A stretch of DNA of 6,447 nt from Hyphomicrobiaceae bacterium (GTDB lineage Bacteria > Pseudomonadota > Alphaproteobacteria > Rhizobiales > MH13), in NCBI GenBank assembly GCA_020442235.1, contig JAGRKQ010000029.1:3774-10220 (forward strand), written 5' to 3'. A program made the position numbers and the translations under genes. Below the pieces are notes generated by a model. That model was given only the letters and a program-made list of their open reading frames with translations. It was not told the origin of the DNA and did not search any database. This document shows positions 1 to 5,118 of the stretch, one piece after another. Positions within the stretch are counted from its first letter, which is position 1. The number at the start of each line of letters is the position of its first letter.

Positions 1-981
1 TTTTCAGGTTTCGACATCGCCGTCATCGTCGCGGTCATCGTTGTCATCGTCATTCTCTTCTCGGCGATCAAACAGGTGCCGCAGGGCTTCAACTACACGG
101 TCGAACGCTTCGGCCGTTATACCGGCACGCTGTCTCCGGGCCTCAACGTCATCGTGCCGCTGTTCGACAAGGTCGGCGCCAAGATCAACATGATGGAACA
201 GGTGCTCGACGTGCCGAGCCAGGAGGTCATCACCAAGGACAACGCCACGGTGATGGTCAACGGCGTCACCTTCTATCAGGTGCTGGACGCGGCGCGCGCG
301 GCCTATGAGGTCGCCGGCCTGCAACGCGCGATCACCGCGCTCACCATGACCAACATCCGCACCGTGATGGGCTCGATGGACCTTGATGAGCTTCTGTCCA
401 ACCGCGACGAGATCAACGGCCGCCTGCTGCGCGTCGTCGACCATGCCGTCGATCCCTGGGGCGTGAAGATCACCCGCATCGAGATCAAGGACATCGATCC
501 GCCGCGCGACCTCGTCGATTCCATGGCCCGCCAGATGAAGGCCGAACGCGACAAGCGCGCCTCGATCCTGGAAGCCGAAGGCATGCGGCAGGCGGAAGTC
601 CTCAAGGCGGACGGCGAGAAGCAGGCGCAGATCCTGGAAGCCGAGGGCCGGCGCGAGGCGGCCTTCCGCGACGCCGAGGCGCGCGAGCGTCTTGCCGAAG
701 CCGAAGCCAAGGCGACGAGCCTGATGTCGGATGCCATCGCCAGCGGCGACGTTCAGGCGATCAATTATTTCGTCGCCGAGAAATATGTGAAGGCGCTGGG
801 CCAGCTCGCGGCATCGCCGAACCAGAAGGTGCTGATGCTGCCGCTGGAAGCGGCCTCGCTGATGGGCACGGTCGCCGGCATCGGCGAGATCGTGCGCGAA
901 ACCTTCGGAGAAGATGGCGCCAAGCCGGCCCGCCGCGGCGGCGTTCCGGTCGTCGGCTCGCGCGGGGGAGACGGGCAATGA
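1..981 (+). CDS. qmcA: SPFH/Band 7 membrane protein, QmcA-like (5' end missing)
   Basis: This is a stomatin/prohibitin-type scaffold protein of the inner membrane, thought to organise membrane microdomains and support quality control of membrane proteins. The frame is open from the first base, so the start codon lies outside the window; 326 residues are visible and few are missing, since E. coli QmcA has about 305. In order: a hydrophobic Val/Ile-rich membrane segment (visible residues 5-21), the SPFH domain beginning at VPQGFNYTVERFGRYTG, with KINMMEQVLDVPSQEV, TMTNIRTVMGSMDLDELLS and VKITRIEIKDIDPP, then an Ala/Glu/Lys-rich coiled coil (about visible residues 175-245) and the conserved tail LPLEAASLMGTVAGIGE. 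The match to QmcA, from memory, is close along the whole length. The last 20 or so residues are Gly/Arg-rich and look variable. Its stop overlaps the start of the NfeD gene (ATGA), the usual partner, so the two are co-translated. The assignment is very secure; the exact cellular role is inferred from the family. Confidence 0.95.
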   Translation, partial: FSGFDIAVIVAVIVVIVILFSAIKQVPQGFNYTVERFGRYTGTLSPGLNVIVPLFDKVGAKINMMEQVLDVPSQEVITKDNATVMVNGVTFYQVLDAARAAYEVAGLQRAITALTMTNIRTVMGSMDLDELLSNRDEINGRLLRVVDHAVDPWGVKITRIEIKDIDPPRDLVDSMARQMKAERDKRASILEAEGMRQAEVLKADGEKQAQILEAEGRREAAFRDAEARERLAEAEAKATSLMSDAIASGDVQAINYFVAEKYVKALGQLAASPNQKVLMLPLEAASLMGTVAGIGEIVRETFGEDGAKPARRGGVPVVGSRGGDGQ

Positions 982-1430
982 TTGCTGAACTCGTCAACGC
1001 GCTTGGCAGCTGGAGCTGGTTTGTCCTCGGCCTCGTGCTGCTCGGTCTGGAAGTGGTCGTTTCCGGCACCTTCCTTCTGTGGTTCGGCCTTGCCGCCCTG
1101 GTTGTCGGGTCCGTCGCGCTGATGGTGGACCTCGGCTGGCAGGTGGAACTCGTCGCCTTCGGCGTGCTCTCGATCGTCTTCCTCGTTCTCGGGCGGCGCT
1201 TCATGAAGGCGCGGGTGCGTGAGGAGGTCGATCCGGCCCCTGGCCTCAACATGCGCGGTGCGCGCCACATCGGGCACACCCTGACGCTGAGCGAGCCGCT
1301 GACCGGCGGGGAAGGGCGCACCAAGATCGGCGATACGCTGTGGCGCATTGCCGGGCCGGATCTCGCCGAAGGCGTGAAGGTGAAGGTCGTCAGCGCGGAA
1401 GGTGCGCTGCTGCACGTCGAGCCGGTCTGA
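978..1430 (+). CDS. NfeD-family membrane protein (partner of the SPFH protein)
   Basis: This 150-residue protein resembles E. coli YbbJ (about 151 residues), the NfeD-like partner encoded beside QmcA. Hydrophobic segments run at about residues 13-31, 33-51 and 57-72, followed by a basic stretch (GRRFMKARVREE) that should face the cytoplasm. The C-terminal part (about 95-150) is a small beta-rich domain with IGHTLTLSEPLTGGEGRTKIGDTLWRI and KVKVVSAEGALLHVEPV, the OB-fold typical of NfeD proteins. In the known family this domain helps assemble or regulate the SPFH complex; it has no catalytic site, and the long form with a ClpP-like protease domain is not what is seen here. The ATG overlaps the upstream stop by 4 bases, with a GGGGGAG ribosome site 8 bases before it. 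The gene ends 3 bases before the converging stator gene, leaving no room for a separate terminator. Confidence 0.93.
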   Translation: MIAELVNALGSWSWFVLGLVLLGLEVVVSGTFLLWFGLAALVVGSVALMVDLGWQVELVAFGVLSIVFLVLGRRFMKARVREEVDPAPGLNMRGARHIGHTLTLSEPLTGGEGRTKIGDTLWRIAGPDLAEGVKVKVVSAEGALLHVEPV

Positions 1431-1433
1431 CCT

Positions 1434-2288
1434 TTACAGGCCGTGGCTCGGCGGCACCGGCGGGGCTTCGGCCATGAGAAGGATCGAAATCCGCCGGTTC
1501 GCCGCCAGATAGGGGTCGTTGGCAAAGAGCGGCTGCGTGTCGGCCATGCCGACGACCGAATGGAACCGATCCGAGGGAATGCCGTATTCGCCGAGAAGGC
1601 GGCGCGCGGTGTTGGCCCGGTCGGCGGAAAGTTCCCAGGCGCCGTAACCCGGATTGACGCTTTCCGGCGTAGCCGTGGTGTGGCCGGTGATGCGGATGCG
1701 GTTCGGCATCTGGGCGATCACCGGAGCCATGGCGGCCAGCAGCAGGCGGGTCGCCTCGAAGGGGTATTTCGACCCTTCCGGGAACATCGAGCGGCCTTCC
1801 TGATCGATCAGCTGGATGTTGAGGCCTTCCTCGGTCTCTTCCATGATGATGTTTTCGGAAAGCTCTGTGATCTCCGGCAGTTCTTCCCAGGCCTGACGCA
1901 GCGAGGCGGCGGCGGTGGCGAACTGGCGCGGGATTTCCACCTCGCTCATCTCGATGTCGTGGGTGTTGGCTTCCGGCCCCTGGCGGGTGCGCAGATCCTG
2001 CTGCTCGGCGGCATAATCGGTGTCGGAATCGTCGGAGATGATGCCGACCTGGCGCAGGAAGTCGCGCAAGGGGGCGCCCTCGATCTCGATCATGCCGGCC
2101 TTGCGGCTCTCGGTCTGGATGCCGAAGGCCTCACGCATGGAGCCGGCGACGACCTGAAGCTTCTGCTGATCCTGAATGGAAAAGGAGATGATGAGGACGA
2201 AGAAGCAGACGAGCAGCGACATCAGGTCCGCGAAGGTGACCAGCCATTCCGGAGCGCCGCCGCCACCGCCTTGCTGTTTCTTGGCCAT
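1434..2288 (-). CDS. pomB: MotB/PomB-type stator protein with OmpA-like peptidoglycan-binding domain
   Basis: This is the ion-channel and anchor subunit of a motor stator, working with the PomA-like protein encoded just upstream. The 284 residues show a short polar Gly-rich N-terminus, one membrane helix (about 15-37, WLVTFADLMSLLVCFFVLII) with the essential ion-binding aspartate D21 (PomB D24, MotB D32), then an amphipathic plug-like segment (about 41-57, KLQVVAGSMREAFG). A long acidic periplasmic linker runs to about 165. The OmpA-like domain (about 166-272) has ITGHTTATPES, WELSADRANTARRLL and NRRISILL, the expected peptidoglycan contacts. The usual GHTD is GHTT here. The ATG lies 12 bases after the pomA stop, and the ribosome site AGGA overlaps that stop (TAGGAA), suggesting coupled translation. 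The motor role is inferred from the pair; no other flagellar gene lies in the window. Calling it MotB rather than PomB would be equally fair. Confidence 0.93.
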   Translation of the reverse strand: MAKKQQGGGGGAPEWLVTFADLMSLLVCFFVLIISFSIQDQQKLQVVAGSMREAFGIQTESRKAGMIEIEGAPLRDFLRQVGIISDDSDTDYAAEQQDLRTRQGPEANTHDIEMSEVEIPRQFATAAASLRQAWEELPEITELSENIIMEETEEGLNIQLIDQEGRSMFPEGSKYPFEATRLLLAAMAPVIAQMPNRIRITGHTTATPESVNPGYGAWELSADRANTARRLLGEYGIPSDRFHSVVGMADTQPLFANDPYLAANRRISILLMAEAPPVPPSHGL

Positions 2289-2300
2289 CGCGGGGCGTTC

Positions 2301-3065
2301 CTATGCCGCCTGCAACTGGGCGCGGTGCTTTTCAGGCAGATAGGCCAGCAGCATTTCGCGGATCAGCGTCGGGCTCTTGTTTTCACGCACCTGCGTCACG
2401 CCGTCGATGATCAGCGTCAGGTTGATCTCTTCGGAGCCCTGCTTGGCCATCAGCTTGTCGTAGACGGGAAGGCAGATGACGTTGGAAATGAGCGCGCCGT
2501 AGAGCGTCGTCAGAAGGGCGATGGCCATGGACGGGCCGATGGTCGAGGGATCGTCCATGGTGGCGAGCATCTGCACGAGACCGACCAGCGTGCCGATCAT
2601 GCCGAAGGCCGGGGCGGAATCGCCGAGCGCCTTGAAGAAGCGCTGGCCGTCGACGAGGCGTTCCAGATAGAGGTCGCGTTCGCGCTCCAGGCTCTCGCGC
2701 ACGAAGTCGACGTCGTAACCGTCGGTGACATATTGCACGCCCTTGGCCAGCATCGGGTGCGAGACCTCGACATTTTCCAGGCCGAGCGGGCCGTTCTTGC
2801 GCACGATGTCGCCGAGATTGGCGATTTCCTCGATCAGTTCCACCGAGTTCACCTTGCGGTGGGTGAAAGCGGATTTGCCGCCGATGATGAGGGAATTGAG
2901 GATGTCCGACAGCGGAAAGCGGATGATGGTCGCGGCAAAGCCGCCGCCGACCACGATCAGCACGGAAGGCACGTCCACGAACTGGGAAAAGCTCCCGCCC
3001 ATGAAGATCGCCGCCACGACGACGCCAAAGGCGGAAACAATGCCGATGATTGTTGCAAGATCCAT
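2301..3065 (-). CDS. pomA: MotA/PomA-type motor stator protein (MotA/TolQ/ExbB family)
   Basis: This is the four-helix stator subunit that surrounds the MotB/PomB helices and turns ion flow into torque. I chose the ATG at 3065 (254 residues) because the protein then starts MDLATIIGIVSAFG, matching PomA (about 253 residues, MDLATLLG), and key residues then fall one position off PomA numbering. In-frame ATG at 3104 and TTG at 3110 would add 13 or 15 polar residues; no candidate has a strong ribosome site. Membrane helices lie at about 3-21, 32-50, 150-170 and 180-200. Conserved parts are FVDVPSVLIVVGG, a charged cytoplasmic loop (VRESLERERDLYLERLVDGQRF), SAPAFGMIGTLVGLVQMLA, DDPSTIGPSMAIALLTTLYG and the end LLAYLPEKHR. 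Thr159, Thr186 and Thr187 correspond to PomA T158, T185 and T186, linked to sodium coupling. It heads a two-gene operon with pomB. Confidence 0.93.
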   Translation of the reverse strand: MDLATIIGIVSAFGVVVAAIFMGGSFSQFVDVPSVLIVVGGGFAATIIRFPLSDILNSLIIGGKSAFTHRKVNSVELIEEIANLGDIVRKNGPLGLENVEVSHPMLAKGVQYVTDGYDVDFVRESLERERDLYLERLVDGQRFFKALGDSAPAFGMIGTLVGLVQMLATMDDPSTIGPSMAIALLTTLYGALISNVICLPVYDKLMAKQGSEEINLTLIIDGVTQVRENKSPTLIREMLLAYLPEKHRAQLQAA

Positions 3066-3179
3066 CGTGGTACCCAACGCTGCGCGGTCGCTGGGCTTCA
3101 CCATCGCCAAAGATGACTAACGTTCGCTAAACAGACGCCGGAACCCCGGAGCCAGAACGACACGGACAGGACAGGCACG

Positions 3180-3527
3180 ATGACCGTCACCCTCTACCAC
3201 AATCCGAAATGCTCCACCTCGCGCAAGGTTCTGGAGATGCTGCGGGACCGCGGCCTGGAGCCGGAGATTGTGGACTATATGAAGACCCCGCCGGACACAG
3301 AAACCCTGAAAGCCATCGTCGCGGCGACGGGCAAGGACGTGCGCGCCCTGTTGCGCCGGCGCGGCACGCCGTTCGAGGCGCTCGGGCTGGATGATCCGGC
3401 ACTGGGGGATGCGGCGATCTATGCGGCCATCGCCGAACATCCGGTGCTGATCGAGCGACCCATCGTGGTGAGCGCGAAAGGCGCGCGCCTTGGCCGTCCG
3501 CCCGAAGCGGTTCTCGAGATTCTCTGA
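3180..3527 (+). CDS. arsC: Arsenate reductase ArsC, glutaredoxin-coupled type
   Basis: This 115-residue cytoplasmic enzyme of the thioredoxin-fold ArsC family should reduce arsenate to arsenite using glutathione and glutaredoxin. The catalytic cysteine is C11 in YHNPKCSTSRK near the N-terminus. The three arginines of plasmid R773 ArsC (R60, R94, R107, with C12) are all present one position earlier: R59 in LLRRRG, R93 in IERPIV and R106 in LGRPPE. The length is short for the family (R773 ArsC has 141) but common for chromosomal copies, and the C-terminus LGRPPEAVLEIL is the normal end. A possible ribosome site (AGGA, within ACAGGACAGG) lies 9-12 bases before the ATG. The gene sits 44 bases before arsR and upstream of the operator, so it probably uses a different promoter from arsR. 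Some family members (YfgD, Spx-like) do not reduce arsenate, but the complete Cys/Arg set and the ars neighbours favour true ArsC. Confidence 0.92.
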   Translation: MTVTLYHNPKCSTSRKVLEMLRDRGLEPEIVDYMKTPPDTETLKAIVAATGKDVRALLRRRGTPFEALGLDDPALGDAAIYAAIAEHPVLIERPIVVSAKGARLGRPPEAVLEIL

Positions 3528-3535
3528 GGGCGGGC

Positions 3536-3564
3536 TTGCGGGGCGCTTCATATTTCGATATTTC
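3536..3564 (+). promoter_or_regulatory. Candidate arsR promoter (weak consensus)
   Basis: A possible -35 box TTGCGG (3536-3541, preceded by C as in alphaproteobacterial CTTG-type boxes) and a -10 box TATTTC (3559-3564) are separated by 17 bases. The -10 matches consensus in only three positions. Transcription from it would begin near 3571-3572, at the A of the arsR ATG, giving a leaderless message. The -10 box lies inside the repeated operator, so a bound ArsR would block it. The placement is inference. Confidence 0.3.
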
Positions 3565-3574
3565 GCGAAATATG
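3549..3574. promoter_or_regulatory. Putative ArsR operator: three copies of an 8-bp element
   Basis: An AT-rich island in GC-rich DNA holds ATATTTCG at 3550-3557, the same 8 bases again at 3558-3565, and the reverse complement CGAAATAT at 3566-3573. The second and third copies form a perfect 16-bp palindrome (3558-3573). The first and third form a perfect 9-bp inverted repeat (3549-3557 with 3566-3574) with an 8-base spacer. The arsR start codon (3572-3574) is inside it. ArsR-family dimers bind AT-rich inverted repeats near their own promoter, so this is the expected autoregulatory site for arsR-arsC-aqpS. The repeats are seen directly; the ArsR binding is inferred. Confidence 0.75.
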
Positions 3575-3931
3575 GAAACATCAGCTGCCACCCATCAGCT
3601 TGCCGCGCTCGCCCATGATGGACGCCTAGGCGCCTTCCGTGCCTTGATCCGGGCCGGAGAAGAGGGGCTTGCGGCCGGTGAACTGGCCGCGCTTTCCGGC
3701 GCTGCGCCCAGCACCAATTCGGCCCAGCTTGCGGTTCTGGAACAGGCCGGACTGATTGCCGGCACGCGCGAGGGGCGCTCGATCCGCTACCGGGTCCGCT
3801 TCGAGGCGATGCGCGCGCTCATGACCTTCCTTCTGGCCGATTGCTGCAACGGGCGGCCGGAAATCTGTGCGCCGGTGGCGCAAAGCCTTGCCTGCCTCAC
3901 GCCGGCTGCGGGAGATGCGAAACGATGCTGA
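3572..3931 (+). CDS. arsR: ArsR-family arsenite-responsive repressor
   Basis: This 119-residue winged helix-turn-helix repressor should leave its operator when arsenite binds. The DNA-binding region is about residues 33-62 (LAAGELAALSGAAPSTNSAQ to LEQAGLI), followed by the wing TREGRSIRYRVR. The classical ELCVCD metal site of plasmid ArsR is absent (ELAAL here). Instead a C-terminal cluster CCNGRPEIC gives C91, C92 and C99, like the Cys-Cys...Cys sites of Acidithiobacillus-type and rhizobial ArsR proteins. The ATG at 3572 gives an N-terminus (METSAATHQLAALAHDGRL) that fits the family, but it has no Shine-Dalgarno sequence because it lies inside the operator palindrome. A TTG at 3536, with GAGGG five bases upstream, would add 12 residues encoded by the operator and is less likely. 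The 3' end overlaps the next arsC by 7 bases (ATGCTGA), so the operon is translationally coupled. Confidence 0.92.
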   Translation: METSAATHQLAALAHDGRLGAFRALIRAGEEGLAAGELAALSGAAPSTNSAQLAVLEQAGLIAGTREGRSIRYRVRFEAMRALMTFLLADCCNGRPEICAPVAQSLACLTPAAGDAKRC

Positions 3932-4413
3932 ATGTCCTGTTTCTCTGCACGGCCAATTCGGCGCGCAGCATTCTGGGAGAGGCGTATTTGCGTGCAAAGG
4001 CGCCGGAGCGGTTTGCCGCCTTTTCCGCCGGCTCGCAGCCGCGCGGCGCCATCAATCCGGACGCCGTCGCCTTTCTCGCCTCGGAAGGCATTTCGACCGA
4101 GGGGCTTTCCTCCAAATCCTGGGACGTCTTCGCCGAACCCGGCACGCCGGCCATGGATCTCATCTTCACCGTCTGCGACAGCGCGGCGGCGGAAGCCTGT
4201 CCATTCTGGCCCGGCCACCCGGCGCAGGTGCATTGGGGCGTTCCGGATCCTGCGGGCGTTGCCGGCGACGAGGTGGCGCGGCTTGCGGCCTTTGCGGCTG
4301 CGTTCAAGGTTATTTCCGCGCGCATCGACCGCATGCTGGCCCTGCCGATGGAGCGTCTGACACCGGCCGGGCGGCTGGCCGCGCTGAAAGCGATCGCGCA
4401 GGAGGTGTCGTGA
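3925..4413 (+). CDS. arsC: Arsenate reductase, low-molecular-weight phosphatase-like (thioredoxin-type)
   Basis: This 162-residue cytoplasmic protein has the fold of low-molecular-weight tyrosine phosphatases and should reduce arsenate by a relay of cysteines, normally recharged by thioredoxin. The anion-binding loop is LCTANSARS (C8, R14, S15; C-x5-R-S). The second and third redox cysteines are C84 in FTVCDSAAAE and C92 in EACPFWPG, eight residues apart, close to the seven of B. subtilis ArsC (C82, C89). The general-acid aspartate is probably D108 in HWGVPDPAG. The pattern VCD...CPFWPG...HWG-PDP is typical of the ArsC proteins found with rhizobial arsR genes. I chose the ATG at 3925, preceded by GGGAGA, over longer frames because the protein then starts directly at the first beta strand (MLNVLFLC). 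It overlaps arsR by 7 bases and touches the aquaporin start by 1 base. It is unrelated in sequence to the other arsC at 3180. Confidence 0.93.
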   Translation: MLNVLFLCTANSARSILGEAYLRAKAPERFAAFSAGSQPRGAINPDAVAFLASEGISTEGLSSKSWDVFAEPGTPAMDLIFTVCDSAAAEACPFWPGHPAQVHWGVPDPAGVAGDEVARLAAFAAAFKVISARIDRMLALPMERLTPAGRLAALKAIAQEVS

Positions 4414-5087
4414 TGGGCTTTTGCCTGAAACAGCGCCTTGCCGCAGAGGCGATCGGAACCTTCTTCCTGCTCGCCACCGTCGTCGGCTCGGGGATCATGG
4501 CCGAGCGGCTGGCGGGCGGAAACGTGGCGCTTGCGCTTCTTGGAAACACCATCCCGACCGGGGCGATCCTCTATGTGCTCATCACCCTTTTCGGGCCGGT
4601 TTCGGGGGCGCATTTCAATCCGGCGGTGACGCTTGCCTTTCGTCTGCGCGGGGCGATCGCAAGCCGGGAGGCGGTGCTCTTCGTCGGCGCGCAGGTCATC
4701 GGCGGGTTTTTGGGCGTTGTCGCCGCGCATGGCATGTTTGCCGCCGAACTCGTGTCGCTCTCGGCCCATATGCGCAGCGGAGCGGCGCAGGGCTTTTCCG
4801 AACTGATCGCGACCTTCGGGCTGGTGCTGGTGATCCTGGTCGCCGTCGATCAGGGCGCGCGTTCGATCCCCGCTCTTGTCGGGCTCTACATCACGGCGGC
4901 CTACTGGTTCACCGCATCGACGTCCTTCGCCAATCCGGCGGTGACGCTGGCGCGTGCCTTCACCGACAGCTTTTCCGGCATCCGCCTCGTCGATGTGCCG
5001 CTGTTCGTTGCGATGCAGATTGCCGGGGCGCTGCTTGCCGTCGCTCTTGCCGGCAGGCTGAGGGCCTGCCGCAAGCAAGCGGCCTGA
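4413..5087 (+). CDS. aqpS: AqpS-like aquaporin of the ars operon (arsenite channel)
   Basis: This 224-residue inner-membrane channel of the MIP family probably lets arsenite, formed by the reductase encoded just upstream, leave the cell down its gradient. About six membrane helices are visible (roughly 11-31, 37-60, 85-107, 129-146, 152-170, 194-215). The two pore motifs are HFNPAVTLA (N69-P70-A71) and FANPAVTLAR (N174-P175-A176). The residue after the second NPA, an arginine of the selectivity filter in most aquaporins, is V177. From memory, Sinorhizobium AqpS also has valine there, which suits uncharged arsenite and methylated arsenicals. The ATG at 4413 shares a base with the previous stop and has a strong GGAGGT 6 bases upstream; a GTG one codon earlier (4410) is possible. 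The protein is a little shorter than typical AqpS or GlpF. Transport of arsenite is inferred from the operon and the filter; it could also conduct other small solutes. Confidence 0.92.
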   Translation: MGFCLKQRLAAEAIGTFFLLATVVGSGIMAERLAGGNVALALLGNTIPTGAILYVLITLFGPVSGAHFNPAVTLAFRLRGAIASREAVLFVGAQVIGGFLGVVAAHGMFAAELVSLSAHMRSGAAQGFSELIATFGLVLVILVAVDQGARSIPALVGLYITAAYWFTASTSFANPAVTLARAFTDSFSGIRLVDVPLFVAMQIAGALLAVALAGRLRACRKQAA

Positions 5088-5118
5088 AGGAAGCGGCCTG
5101 ACTCTCGGGGCCTCGGCC

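Noticed and set aside
567..700. Repeated DNA words (for example ATCCTGGAAGCCGA at two places) in the SPFH gene
   Set aside because: They reflect the repeating coiled-coil protein pattern (ILEAEG) conserved in the family, not a mobile or regulatory repeat.
4..978. A 324-residue minus-strand frame opposite the SPFH gene
   Set aside because: It is His/Asp/Arg-rich and featureless; the plus-strand QmcA-like protein matches its family throughout.
1443..3116. A 557-residue open frame on the plus strand, antisense to both stator genes
   Set aside because: Its product is rich in His, Arg, Asp and Gly without any recognisable domain, as expected when a GC-rich gene is read in the opposite frame; the minus-strand proteins match known stator families throughout.
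3111..3179. Search for a second ATATTTCG-type operator or a clear promoter upstream of the first arsC and pomA
   Set aside because: No copy of the 8-bp element is present. Only a short GGACAGGACAGG direct repeat near the arsC ribosome site was seen, and no convincing -35/-10 pair for either direction.
3897..5078. A 393-residue minus-strand frame over the ars operon
   Set aside because: The composition is low-complexity Arg/Ala/Gly with no domain, and it lies fully opposite the convincing arsC and aqpS genes.
5068..5083. GCCGC-AAGCAA-GCGGC hairpin at the 3' end of aqpS
   Set aside because: The 5-bp stem lies within the coding sequence without a following T tract; such chance stems are common at this GC content.
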